A DNA stretch of 64,000 nucleotides from Spirochaetia bacterium (GCA_009885105.1 VFLI01000051.1:1-64000), one strand, 5' to 3'. Counted from the stretch's first letter, positions 1 to 7,630 are shown. Notes: generated by a model not told the origin, from the letters alone. Numbers and translations are program-made.

Positions 1-1
1 C

Positions 2-322
2 AGAGAATCCTTTGCCTCCCTCTGGGATATCGAACTGCATATGAGGGGTCTTCAGAGATCGACACCGTCCGCCAATCCGCTGACTCTGCAATGGCAGAAA
101 TTTATCGAGAAATCCAATAGAAATGAAGCTGCCGCGGCGGCACAGAATCTGCGCCGGTTTTTTCAGCTGCTGGACGAAGCCCAGAAAAAGCAGCCCGAAA
201 AACAGGAAGAAATTCTCGCAATCAGGCGGGCCTCATCGATCCTGATTCAGCAGGAAAAGATCTTTGCCGGCATTCGTTCCAGTCCTGAAATCCAGAGAAT
301 TACCGGCGATTATTTAAAATAG
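2..322 (+). CDS. C-terminal end of an unknown protein, cut by the window edge
   Basis: The frame is already open at base 2 and runs to a TAG at 320-322, so the start lies outside the window. An internal ATG at 41 is not a convincing start because coding continues upstream of it. The visible 106 residues are hydrophilic and probably helical, rich in Gln, Glu, Lys and Ala, with no signal peptide, membrane segment or recognised motif. I do not recognise the family. The next 58 bases hold no clear terminator. Confidence 0.6.
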   Translation, partial: RESFASLWDIELHMRGLQRSTPSANPLTLQWQKFIEKSNRNEAAAAAQNLRRFFQLLDEAQKKQPEKQEEILAIRRASSILIQQEKIFAGIRSSPEIQRITGDYLK

Positions 323-380
323 ACGCCCAAAAAAGTTCTGACTCCTTTTTTCCGGCGATCCGCTGCCCGACAATTATTCT

Positions 381-575
381 GTGAAGAGCAATCTTGTCGA
401 TCTTACATCGCGGATGAATTCCCCGTACAGGGCTCACCGTGAATCTTCCGTCCGCGGCAGGGCGCCGGTCGTGAATCTGGCCCTCTTCAGAATAAAAAGA
501 AGTCTACAACTAGAGGGATTTGATTTAAGCACCAATGCCGACGGCAAACTGACTCTTGTTCTACGCAAAGAATAG
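381..575 (+). CDS. Possible small hypothetical protein (64 aa)
   Basis: A GTG-started frame of 64 codons follows the end of the first gene by 58 bases. The product is basic, with a C-terminal half that reads like a small beta structure (DLSTNADGKLTLVLRKE). No Shine-Dalgarno sequence is obvious before the GTG and I do not recognise a family. It ends 17 bases before an inverted-repeat element. A chance open frame is equally possible. Confidence 0.35.
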   Translation: MKSNLVDLTSRMNSPYRAHRESSVRGRAPVVNLALFRIKRSLQLEGFDLSTNADGKLTLVLRKE

Positions 576-591
576 CGCCGCGTCAGCATAT

Positions 592-726
592 GTTTCACGC
601 AGAGGGCGCAGGGAGACGCAGGGGGAAGCGAAAATATGGTCAATCATGCACTTAAGCGTCCCGGGACGCTTGTCACGAGTACAATATTCCTCTTCTCCGC
701 GGACTTTGCGCGCTCTGCGTGAAAAC
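592..726. repeat. 135-bp inverted-repeat element with TTCACGCAGAG ends
   Basis: The left end reads GTTTCACGCAGAG and the right end reads CTCTGCGTGAAAAC, its inverse. The arms stay loosely complementary for about 35 bases. The centre carries GCGTCCCGGGACGC at about 656-669. A second element with the same ends, size (131 bp) and a similar centre lies at 60930-61060, and half copies lie at 3139-3195 and 6903-6938. It encodes nothing evident. The layout fits a non-autonomous hairpin or MITE-like repeat. From memory, similar 'TTCACGCAGAG' repeats occur between genes in many unrelated bacteria. Confidence 0.75.
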
Positions 727-781
727 CCGCACCCTTTTAAACCTATAGATTACACTCGTATAACGCCAGGCGGGTTCGCCT

Positions 782-3073
782 TTATAAATAATCGGCCAGG
801 CCGCCTTCGTACGCTTCCGCCGCTTTTTTGCCGTCCATTTTGAATTCACTAAAATCCATTACCGATGATCCGGCGCTCACACATCCCGCGGCGAAGAGCG
901 GCACATTGAATTTCTCCGCTGTTTTGATAAGCTGCGCAGCATCGCTTTTTCTGGCTGATAGGATCGCGCAGCCGTTTGTTTCTCCAAAATATGCCAGTGC
1001 GGCGCCGCGGCTATCGTATATTTTTTTTATAAATTCCGAATACAGTACAAAGCCGTTCACAGTCCGGGTCTGATGGTTGTAAGCGGATCGAAACAGCGCG
1101 GTCGCAAGCCCGCCGAGCGAAAGATCCCTGGCTGAAAGCAGAAGACTTCCGTCTGAAGCCGCGCAGAGGAAATCCACCAAATTCTTTTCCGCACTCAGAT
1201 CCAGCTCAGGGATCTGTCCCTCAACCCTTCCCGTCGTAAGACTTAAAAATTCACTTCCGCCGAACGAGGGGGCGAACCGTCCCGCCAGAAATATTTCTGA
1301 CTCTTCCGCGGCAAAAAACGGCTGTACGGCCAGGGAAACATCTTCAATCAGTCCGACCATGCCGATGGTCGGCGTGGGCTTGACGGGACCGTCCTGACTC
1401 TCGTTGTAGAAAGAAACATTGCCGCCCGTCACCGGAATATCGAACGCCAGGCACCCTTCCCTCATTCCGGCGATGCATTCGGAAAATATATAATAATTTT
1501 CTTTAATATATGGATTTCCAAAATTTAAACAATTTGTAATACCTATCGGCCTGGCGCCTGCAACCGCAACATTGCGCGCTGATTCGCAGACAGCCTGAGC
1601 CGTGCCGATTCGCGGATTCAGATACACATAGCGGCTGTTGCAGTCCGTGGATACGGCAATGCCTTTTGAGGTTCCTGGCACACGAGCCACTCCTCCGTCG
1701 CCGCCGGGTCCGATGATCCGCACAAGTCCCACTTCCGTGTCGTACTGTTCGTAGACGGGCCGGCGCGAGCAGATATTTGGAGACGCAAGCAGCGAAAGCA
1801 ATGTTTTTTCCAGATCAGCGGATTTGTGCGCACTCCCTGATTTTTCCAGATCGCTCAGATCCGCTCTCGCCAGAGTGTCCAGGTATTCCGGCCGGCTCGT
1901 TTCGCGCACGTAGCGCGGCGCGCCGCCGCCCAGCACAAGTGAATCGGAAGGGATTGCCGAACAGAGTTTTCCGTTTCTGCGCACGCGAAGAATGCCGTCG
2001 TGTGTCACATGTCCGATTCGCACGGCGTTCAATCCCCATTTTGTAAATATGGATATAACGGTGTCTTCTTTTCCTGTCGGAAGCACGACAAGCATTCTTT
2101 CCTGCGATTCCGACAGCATGATCTCGTAAGCATTCATGCCTTCTTCGCGCAGAGGCACCAGATCCAGATTGATATCCATGCCCGTGCCGCCTTTGGCGCT
2201 CATCTCCGACGAAGCGCAGGAAAGACCAGCGGCGCCCATGTCCTGTATGCCGATGAGCACGCCGCTTTCGACGAGTTCCAGAGTTGCTTCCAGAAGAAGC
2301 TTCTCCATGAAAGGATCGCCGACCTGCACGGCGCTTCGCTTCGATTCCGACTCCGCCGAAAGATCGCGGCTGGCAAAGCTGGCTCCGTGTATGCCGTCGC
2401 GGCCAGTGGTCGCGCCCACGATGAAGACGGGATTACCCGGACCCTTCGCCACGGCTTTTGCCATTTTATCGTGCCGCACTATGCCGACGGTCATGGCATT
2501 GACCAGACAGTTGCGCGAAAAACTGGGATCAAAAAAAAGTTCCCCGCCGCTCACAGCGATGCCCAGACAGTTGCCGTAATCGCCGATGCCCTTAACGGCC
2601 CGTTTCAGCAGATGGCGGTTTTTTGGATCGTCCGGCGGCCCGAACCGCAGAGAATTCAGCGAGGCAATGGGACGCGCGCCCATCGTAAAAATATCACGCA
2701 TGATTCCGCCGACACCGGTGGCCGCTCCCTGGTACGGCTCAATGGCCGTGGGATGGTTGTGACTTTCAATCTTAAAGACGACGGCCAGTCCATCTCCAAT
2801 GTCGAGAGCGCCGGCATTCTCTTCTCCGGTTTTTGTCAGCGCGCGGGCCGACTGCGTGGGCAGTGTTTTCAGCTGGAGAATGGAATTTTTATAACTGCAG
2901 TGCTCCGACCAGAGGCCGGAATAGATGCCCAGTTCCGTAACCGTGGGATTGCGGCCGCCCAGAAATTCTTGAATTTTTTTATATTCTTCTTCCGACAGAC
3001 CGTGGTCGAGCGCATCGGATACGGTGATTTCTTTTTCCGTGTAAAGGCTTTCATTAGAACTCGCCGGACTCAT
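782..3073 (-). CDS. purL: Phosphoribosylformylglycinamidine synthase II (PurL)
   Basis: The enzyme converts FGAR, ATP and glutamine-derived ammonia to FGAM in the fourth step of purine synthesis. It is cytoplasmic and works with PurQ and PurS, neither of which is in this window. The 763-residue length fits the small PurL type, not the 1300-residue fused form. Residues 55-64 (WSEHCSYKNS) hold the conserved His. Residues about 93-112 carry the ATP-binding FKIESHNHP stretch followed by GAATGVGGI. Two tandem PurM-like halves follow. The ATG at 3073 is chosen as the first in frame; no strong ribosome site precedes it. It stands alone, with an inverted repeat 55 bases beyond its stop. Confidence 0.96.
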   Translation of the reverse strand: MSPASSNESLYTEKEITVSDALDHGLSEEEYKKIQEFLGGRNPTVTELGIYSGLWSEHCSYKNSILQLKTLPTQSARALTKTGEENAGALDIGDGLAVVFKIESHNHPTAIEPYQGAATGVGGIMRDIFTMGARPIASLNSLRFGPPDDPKNRHLLKRAVKGIGDYGNCLGIAVSGGELFFDPSFSRNCLVNAMTVGIVRHDKMAKAVAKGPGNPVFIVGATTGRDGIHGASFASRDLSAESESKRSAVQVGDPFMEKLLLEATLELVESGVLIGIQDMGAAGLSCASSEMSAKGGTGMDINLDLVPLREEGMNAYEIMLSESQERMLVVLPTGKEDTVISIFTKWGLNAVRIGHVTHDGILRVRRNGKLCSAIPSDSLVLGGGAPRYVRETSRPEYLDTLARADLSDLEKSGSAHKSADLEKTLLSLLASPNICSRRPVYEQYDTEVGLVRIIGPGGDGGVARVPGTSKGIAVSTDCNSRYVYLNPRIGTAQAVCESARNVAVAGARPIGITNCLNFGNPYIKENYYIFSECIAGMREGCLAFDIPVTGGNVSFYNESQDGPVKPTPTIGMVGLIEDVSLAVQPFFAAEESEIFLAGRFAPSFGGSEFLSLTTGRVEGQIPELDLSAEKNLVDFLCAASDGSLLLSARDLSLGGLATALFRSAYNHQTRTVNGFVLYSEFIKKIYDSRGAALAYFGETNGCAILSARKSDAAQLIKTAEKFNVPLFAAGCVSAGSSVMDFSEFKMDGKKAAEAYEGGLADYL

Positions 3074-3138
3074 CGGCCCAGATTGTGAAGCCCGATACCG
3101 GGGGCAAGTGTGAAATCTGGGGAGAAAAGGCAGAAAAA

Positions 3139-3195
3139 CAACGGAGGCACCGAGAGATTTTTCACGCAGAGATCGCAGAAGACGCAGAGAGGCTT
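3139..3195. repeat. Half copy of the TTCACGCAGAG repeat
   Basis: The sequence TTCACGCAGAGATCGCAG, followed by GACGCAGAGAGG, matches the left arm of the elements at 592 and 60930. Just upstream, ACGGAGGCACCGAGAGA is a purine-rich leader of the same style. No matching right arm is visible. It overlaps the last 11 codons of the aspartic protease gene at 3162, so the repeat supplies that protein's C-terminus. Confidence 0.6.
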
Positions 3196-3620
3196 TTGAA
3201 TTTTCCTTTCATTTTCATACGCGGCATGTACGGACTTTCCGGATTGACATCAATCGTCTGCTTTTGCGGCACAAGAACCACATCCAGATCTTCCATGGGA
3301 ATCGAACCCAGAAGCACCTCTGTGTCCCGGGTAGCCGCGGCAAAGCAGATGGTCTGACGGTTTTTGAATCGCACCAGAAGCGGACCGACAATCGGCAGTT
3401 TTTCTGAACTGCCATCCGCAAGATTGAATTCTCTGTGTTCCACAATCGGCAGATCCAGCTGCGCGGCGATGTGCTCCGGCACGGCCATCATGTACGCGCC
3501 CGAATCCACAAGAGCGCGGATTTTCACGCTTTTCACGGCATCTGCGCCAATGATCCCACGGCGCGACAATTCAAGATCACCCGAATTCAATAGTTCCAGA
3601 TCTGCATAAATGAGTCCCAT
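3162..3620 (-). CDS. Retroviral-type (clan AA) aspartic protease-like protein
   Basis: This 152-residue protein carries ALVDSGAYMMAVP at about residues 36-48, the D-S/T-G-A active-site loop of single-domain retropepsin-like proteases. Such proteins act as homodimers. A hydrophobic LLGSIPMEDLDVVL segment near residue 110 matches the second half of the fold. The start ATG at 3620 follows AGGAGG by six bases. The last dozen residues (after KMKGKFK) come from a repeat element, so the original C-terminus was probably shorter. The gene at 4466 and the remnant at 6776 belong to the same family. The substrate is unknown. Such genes are common in bacterial accessory regions. Confidence 0.8.
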   Translation of the reverse strand: MGLIYADLELLNSGDLELSRRGIIGADAVKSVKIRALVDSGAYMMAVPEHIAAQLDLPIVEHREFNLADGSSEKLPIVGPLLVRFKNRQTICFAAATRDTEVLLGSIPMEDLDVVLVPQKQTIDVNPESPYMPRMKMKGKFKSLSASSAISA

Positions 3621-3647
3621 ATTACAATCCTCCTGAGCCGTCAGTAT

Positions 3648-3676
3648 AACATACCGGTGTGACAGGATACTGTCAA
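3648..3676 (-). promoter_or_regulatory. Promoter with TGACAG-N4-CTGTCA operator, copy 1
   Basis: Read on the minus strand, TTGACA (3671-3676) and TATGTT (3648-3653) are 17 bases apart. The -35 box is part of the palindrome TGACAG-N4-CTGTCA (3660-3675). The same cassette precedes the genes at 4285 and 6649. Here a leader with an AGGAGG site follows before the ATG at 3620. Confidence 0.7.
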
Positions 3677-3848
3677 GTCGGAAGAAAATTTCGCGCGTGA
3701 AGGGATTGAAGATTCAGAACTGGCTGAGCGACCGGCGGAGGTAGGGATGGTCGTGCATACCGGTCCTTCCTGTTAGCGAGCGATGGCCGTTTTCCGTCCC
3801 CGGCTTATCAAAGGCGAGATCTCAGAAGGAATTAACCGGACAACAAAC

Positions 3849-4073
3849 TCAGGAATTTCCACCCGTGCTTTTTGATGTAGTTTCAAAAATTAATTTTCCA
3901 ATCTCCAAATTGGGAGTTCGTCTGGAAATTTGGAGAATCTCAATACCGACTACCTGATCCTCTGAATTATAATCCAGCACAATGCCCGGAGAAACCTCCA
4001 GCGATTCGATAATATTCGAATCGTCAAGACGCAGATACAGGGCATCTGCTTTTGGGTCCACGAGTAATTTCAT
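3849..4073 (-). CDS. DUF2283 family protein, possible antitoxin-like partner
   Basis: The 74-residue protein starts MKLLVDPKADALYLRL and continues with SPGIVLDYNSEDQVVGIEIL. Both are typical of DUF2283, a small beta-rich family. Its ATG overlaps the stop of the upstream DUF4258 gene by four bases (4070-4073), so the two are translated as a pair. DUF4258/DUF2283 pairs are widely suspected to be toxin-antitoxin modules, with DUF4258 resembling RelE-like toxins. That role is family-level inference; no catalytic residue can be assigned here. A 228-base stretch (3621-3848) upstream of its 3' neighbour holds only that neighbour's promoter. Confidence 0.8.
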   Translation of the reverse strand: MKLLVDPKADALYLRLDDSNIIESLEVSPGIVLDYNSEDQVVGIEILQISRRTPNLEIGKLIFETTSKSTGGNS

Positions 4074-4285
4074 AATTTTCCTCTCATACTACGATCAAAG
4101 AATGCACTTACAATGCGTACTGGAGCGACCGATGTATTGATAATCACCCGAAGCACACGTCCGCCAAATTCCGGAACCGGTCGATACCGATGCTCCAGAA
4201 GGACATCGTCAGGATCCGGCCTTATTAGAGCTGGCTCGTTAATCGTAAGTTCCAACCAGGCAACTTCAATTCCACGTTCAGCCAT
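4070..4285 (-). CDS. DUF4258 family protein, possible RelE-like toxin
   Basis: This 71-residue protein has the DUF4258 pattern: an N-terminal helix (MAERGIEVAWLELTIN), a basic central strand (LLEHRYRPVPEFGGRVLRVII) and a C-terminal strand VRIVSAFFDRSM. It shares a four-base start/stop overlap with the DUF2283 gene. The promoter cassette at 4297-4325 leaves only 11 bases between its -10 box and the ATG, so the transcript should have almost no leader. Partner and family suggest a toxin-antitoxin role, unproven. Confidence 0.78.
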   Translation of the reverse strand: MAERGIEVAWLELTINEPALIRPDPDDVLLEHRYRPVPEFGGRVLRVIINTSVAPVRIVSAFFDRSMRGKL

Positions 4286-4296
4286 AGGACAAGGAT

Positions 4297-4325
4297 AACA
4301 TAAGGGTGTGACAGGATTCTGTCAA
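4297..4325 (-). promoter_or_regulatory. Promoter with TGACAG-N4-CTGTCA operator, copy 2
   Basis: On the minus strand, TTGACA (4320-4325), a 17-base spacer and TATGTT (4297-4302) are followed after 11 bases by the ATG of the DUF4258 gene. The palindrome TGACAG-GATT-CTGTCA covers 4309-4324. The leader ATCCTTGTCCT nearly equals that of copy 3 at 6661. Confidence 0.72.
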
Positions 4326-4465
4326 GCGCGAAGGACGACCGAAAATCGGAAAGAATCTGCGCAATAAAACCAATTTATTGATGACGGCGGCATTTTTTAT
4401 CGCCCAAATCGTCATTCGAAAAATTTTTCTTGACTCTTTCCTGAAGTATCTTACTTTACTGAGCT

Positions 4466-4846
4466 ATGGGACATATTTTTGCAGACATCGAACTGAGCAA
4501 TCCCAGAATTTCGGAATTGCAGCCGATAAAAGTACGTGCTTTTGCAGAGACAGGAGCGCTCATGCTCTGCATACCCAGTCATATTGCCATTCAGTTAAAA
4601 TTGGAGACTGAATCCGAGCGCGAAGTCACTGTCGCCGACGGCAGAAAAACAATCGTCCCCTATGCCGGACCCATTCGAGTTACTTTTGCGAATCGTGTCT
4701 GCTTTGTCGGCGCTCTTGTTTTCGGCGATGAAGTTTTGCTGGGTTCCGTGCCGATAGAAGACATGGATTTGCTGCTGTCACCTTCGCGGCATGAGGTAAT
4801 TTTCGACCCGGCCAGTCCCAATATTCCACATGCAAGAGTTAAGTGA
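4466..4846 (+). CDS. Clan AA aspartic protease-like protein with Glu in the active-site loop
   Basis: This 126-residue homologue of the 3162 gene starts MGHIFADIEL, versus MGLIYADLEL there. The loop reads AFAETGALMLCIP at about residues 30-42. The catalytic Asp of D-S/T-G is therefore replaced by Glu. The second-half motif VLLGSVPIEDMDLLL is kept. The protein may be catalytically altered or may act as a binding domain. A TTGACT box lies 29 bases before the ATG, so the leader is again probably short. A decayed C-terminal copy lies at 6776-6841. The 180-base gap before it holds divergent promoters only. Confidence 0.78.
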   Translation: MGHIFADIELSNPRISELQPIKVRAFAETGALMLCIPSHIAIQLKLETESEREVTVADGRKTIVPYAGPIRVTFANRVCFVGALVFGDEVLLGSVPIEDMDLLLSPSRHEVIFDPASPNIPHARVK

Positions 4847-4971
4847 GGACGCGGCATTTCGGTCGGCGCGGCTTTCAGAAGAAGCCTGCATTCCGATGTG
4901 ACCGTCTGAGGAGGGAGGATGCACAGCCCCCAGAATATCCTGTATACCAGAATAATCAGGACGAAATCATC

Positions 4972-5005
4972 TTGACAGATATAAGATTATATTTTATATT
5001 TGTCA
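4972..5005 (+). promoter_or_regulatory. Palindromic promoter of the DUF4143 ATPase gene
   Basis: TTGACA (4972-4977), a 17-base spacer and TATATT (4995-5000) precede the ATG at 5009 by only eight bases. The region is a long imperfect palindrome: TGACA-g-ATATAA on the left (4973-4984) mirrors TTATAT-t-TGTCA on the right (4994-5005). It is a good candidate site for a dimeric repressor. Confidence 0.6.
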
Positions 5006-5008
5006 GAC

Positions 5009-6184
5009 ATGTACATTCCTCGATCCCTGTCCCCTGTTCTGCATCATGCCGTCAGGCAGTTCCCGGCCATTCTGGTGACAGGTCCCCGTCAGTCCGGAAA
5101 AACCACATTCTTGAGGCACGAAATAAAACGAGATGTCGACTATATCAGTTTTGACGATCCGCTGGAAAGAAATTTCGCTCTGCAGGACCCGAATGGATTT
5201 CTTGACCGATTCAAAAACGATCATGTGATACTGGATGAAATTCAATATGTCCCGGAGATTCTCCCCTATCTGAAAATCCGGATCGACCGTAGAAGGAAAC
5301 AGAGAGGGAAATGGCTTCTGACAGGTTCGCAGCAGTTTGCGATGATGCACAATGTCAGCGAATCGCTCGCCGGCCGCATTGCGATTCTGGAAATTCTTCC
5401 GTTCAATTTTCTGGAGACAAAAAAAAATGTCCGTCTGGAAAGCGCCGTCTGGAACGGATTTTATCCCGAACCGTCGCTGGATTTCGCGAAACGCGATCTC
5501 TGGATTCGTTCGTACATACAGACATACATTGAGCGCGATGTGCGGCTTCTGCTGAATGTGAAAGATCTGCGTTCGTTTGAAACATTTCTGGCCCTGTTTG
5601 CCGCGCGTCATGGACAGACGCTCAACACAGCGGCAATTTCGCGCGACGCCGGAATTTCCCTGCCCACTGTAAAAAGCTGGGTGTCCATTCTGGAGGCATC
5701 CTATCTATGTTATCTTCTCCCTCCGTATTTTAATAATTACGGCAAACGTCTTACAAAATCACCGAAGGCTTTTTTTTTGGATCCGGCCATTGTGTGTGAT
5801 ATCACCCGGCAGCCGGATGAAAATTCCGCGCTGGCCGGTTCGATGGGCGGCGCCCTCTTTGAAGGGTTGATCGTAAGCGAAGCAGTGAAAATATTTGCCA
5901 GCAGAGGCAGAAAACCGGATATATTTTTCTGGCGTTCGCACGACGGACTGGAAGTGGATCTTATCATTCAAGTTGGAAAAAAACTGCATCCCGTGGAAAT
6001 CAAGCTTACGGCTACTCCTTCGTCCGGACATCTGGAGCCATTGAATCGGTTTCGCGAGCTGGCAGGAAAGGACAGCGCGACCGGCTTGCTCGTCTGTGGC
6101 GTGGATAAGATTACATCTATGCCTTTTGGAAACATAGCGATACCATGGAATTATTTTTCAACGTGGCTTGCGGAGCATATTTGA
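5009..6184 (+). CDS. AAA ATPase with DUF4143 C-terminal domain
   Basis: Walker A GPRQSGKT lies at residues 25-32 and the Walker B-like VILDEIQ near residue 75. The arginine-finger/sensor region LLTGSQQF follows. The C-terminal third has VDLIIQVGKKLHPVEIKLT, the D-x(n)-E-x-K pattern of the PD-(D/E)XK-like DUF4143 domain. Proteins of this type are about 390 residues, as here. They are common solitary accessory genes with no settled function. A TTG at 5000 is in frame but falls inside the -10 box, so the ATG at 5009 is the better start, with a nearly leaderless transcript. I see no partner gene. Confidence 0.9.
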   Translation: MYIPRSLSPVLHHAVRQFPAILVTGPRQSGKTTFLRHEIKRDVDYISFDDPLERNFALQDPNGFLDRFKNDHVILDEIQYVPEILPYLKIRIDRRRKQRGKWLLTGSQQFAMMHNVSESLAGRIAILEILPFNFLETKKNVRLESAVWNGFYPEPSLDFAKRDLWIRSYIQTYIERDVRLLLNVKDLRSFETFLALFAARHGQTLNTAAISRDAGISLPTVKSWVSILEASYLCYLLPPYFNNYGKRLTKSPKAFFLDPAIVCDITRQPDENSALAGSMGGALFEGLIVSEAVKIFASRGRKPDIFFWRSHDGLEVDLIIQVGKKLHPVEIKLTATPSSGHLEPLNRFRELAGKDSATGLLVCGVDKITSMPFGNIAIPWNYFSTWLAEHI

Positions 6185-6265
6185 AGGTTGTCTTCCAAGC
6201 GCGTGGCCGTCCTCTTCTCTTCCTGTCTACGAGCGTCGGGGTGCCTTTCGCGAGTCGCACTCGTC

Positions 6266-6649
6266 TCAGTTCTCTCCCGGCTTCACCAGCCGATCCAGAA
6301 TCGCTTCAAGCCGACGGTTGTGTTCTTGGGCATTCTCATCCATCTTCAACAGGGTTTCATCCATACGATGAAGCTGTTCCACGTTCTCCCGATGGTGACG
6401 CTCTGACTGCTGCTGAAATCCAACCAAGGTTTCATTGAAACGACGATTTATCGTGTCCATCAAAGCTCGGTTGGCTGCGCCCTCTTCCTGAATCACTTCT
6501 TTTATTATCTGTTCCGTCCGTTCGGATGCTTCCTGAATAACTCGCTCCGTGCGTTCATGAGCATCTTCGATCAACTTTGCCAGCCACTGCGCAAAATCGT
6601 CCTTTTTACCGTTGCCGCCACTGGCGGGTTTTTTGTTCGTTTTAGCCAT
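6266..6649 (-). CDS. Coiled-coil hypothetical protein
   Basis: The 127-residue product has a Lys-rich N-terminus (MAKTNKKPASGGNGKKD) and then an almost continuous helix with heptads of Ala, Ile and Leu: repeated ERTERVI, ERTEQII, and later EQLHRMDETLLKMDEN. No membrane segment or signal is present. It resembles small coiled-coil proteins found as accessory genes; I do not recognise a named family. It is expressed from copy 3 of the shared promoter-operator, with 11 bases between the -10 box and the ATG. Shared control with the DUF4258 pair and the protease gene suggests a common regulator. Confidence 0.7.
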   Translation of the reverse strand: MAKTNKKPASGGNGKKDDFAQWLAKLIEDAHERTERVIQEASERTEQIIKEVIQEEGAANRALMDTINRRFNETLVGFQQQSERHHRENVEQLHRMDETLLKMDENAQEHNRRLEAILDRLVKPGEN

Positions 6650-6660
6650 GGGACAAGGAT

Positions 6661-6689
6661 AGCATAGGGGTGTGACAGAATTTTGTCAA
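6661..6689 (-). promoter_or_regulatory. Promoter with TGACAG-type operator, copy 3
   Basis: On the minus strand, TTGACA (6684-6689), a 17-base spacer and TATGCT (6661-6666) are followed after 11 bases by the ATG at 6649. The palindrome (6673-6688) has one mismatch in its outer arm compared with copies 1 and 2. Confidence 0.7.
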
Positions 6690-6775
6690 GCGGGAAGTTA
6701 AATCTTACACTTTCCAGAATCTCAACGATCTCATTTATCCCCCCATCCCCTTGAATCTTACACACGGTTGCTGCG

Positions 6776-6841
6776 CCTTCGCGGCATGAGGTAATTTTCG
6801 ACCTGGCCAGCCCGAAGATACCGCACGCCAGAGTTAAGTGA
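6776..6841 (+). pseudogene. Remnant of a third aspartic protease-like gene (last 21 codons)
   Basis: Translation gives 21 residues and a TGA that match the C-terminus of the 4466 gene at 19 of 21 positions (PSRHEVIFD.ASP.IPHARVK). No homologous coding is visible upstream of 6776. This is the tail of a duplicated copy whose body has been lost. Confidence 0.75.
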
Positions 6842-6902
6842 GGATGCTGAACGACCGGCGGAAGTAAAGATTCTCCTGCCGGTCCCGGCCCATCTTTTAT
6901 TC

Positions 6903-6938
6903 TTCTCTTTGCGAACTCCGCGTCTCTGCGGTGAAAGT
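6903..6938. repeat. Half copy of the TTCACGCAGAG repeat, inverted
   Basis: Read on the minus strand it gives AACTTTCACCGCAGAGACGC followed by GGAG, the arm sequence of the elements at 592 and 60930 with one inserted C. The core GTCCCGG found in the full elements is seen at about 6881-6887, so a worn full element from about 6845 is possible. Confidence 0.5.
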
Positions 6939-6946
6939 TATTTTTC

Positions 6947-7567
6947 CTAGTTATACACCGAATACGCCAGACGCACCGTGTACGTCTCATTCAGCAATCC
7001 CGAGCATCGTATATACAGATGCGTGCGCGAAAATTTATCCAGCACAACCGGCGTGATATTCGCAGAGACAACTCCGGCCGATACCAGCGATCCGTCCGGC
7101 GTTCCCGAATTCAGAGCCGACGGACCAAAATTCGTGTACATGACGCAGACAGCTGCAGTTCCAGGTTTGCTTATGTCTATAACAATTGCAGGGGCAGTCC
7201 CGGATGTGTAGGATACAGAATAGATATCCACATCGCCTTCGACATTGATCCGGCCGGATATGGCCTGAATCGTCGACGCGGTGGGCAGGCTCATTGAGTC
7301 GGCCATTAGAAATGTATCATTCAGCGTGAACGCCGATTCTTCTGTAAAATTAATAGTCTGAGTTGCAGTCGCTGCAGGTGTTGCGGCGGGCGATGCCGCT
7401 GTTCTGCGGTTGAGCAGCATCAGCATAAACAGGGCCGATTCTCTCTCGCACTTCTCTTGTTCCTTTTGAGTGGCCTCCTGTTCACAGGTCATCGGCGTCT
7501 GAGGACCGCAATTCAGCAGGACGGACAGGGCGGGCAAAGCCGCAAGAATAAGAATAGATTTTTTCAT
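6947..7567 (-). CDS. Lipoprotein with a PPC-like beta domain
   Basis: The start at 7567 is preceded by GGAGGAAACT, which decides against an ATG 36 bases upstream. The signal peptide MKKSILILAALPALSVLLNC ends in a spirochaete-style lipobox (LLNC), so Cys20 should be acylated. A Gln/Glu/Cys-rich stretch and an Ala/Thr/Pro linker follow. Residues about 105-206 contain GDVDIYSV, a signature of pre-peptidase C-terminal (PPC)-like carbohydrate- or protein-binding beta domains. It is probably anchored in an outer or inner membrane. Its promoter region contains repeated CAGGA sites next to the AraC-type gene, which may control it. Confidence 0.8.
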   Translation of the reverse strand: MKKSILILAALPALSVLLNCGPQTPMTCEQEATQKEQEKCERESALFMLMLLNRRTAASPAATPAATATQTINFTEESAFTLNDTFLMADSMSLPTASTIQAISGRINVEGDVDIYSVSYTSGTAPAIVIDISKPGTAAVCVMYTNFGPSALNSGTPDGSLVSAGVVSANITPVVLDKFSRTHLYIRCSGLLNETYTVRLAYSVYN

Positions 7568-7630
7568 AGTTTCCTCCACATAATCATAATATAGATTAGA
7601 CATGAATTCAGAGGAAAGGTCGCCCCGATC

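Noticed and set aside
2000-3088. 362-codon plus-strand frame over purL
   Set aside because: It is antisense to a well-conserved enzyme and rich in His and Arg, typical of a mirror frame.
6571-6990. 139-codon minus-strand frame
   Set aside because: It runs through a promoter cassette and a decayed protease tail; its only protein-like part is chance.
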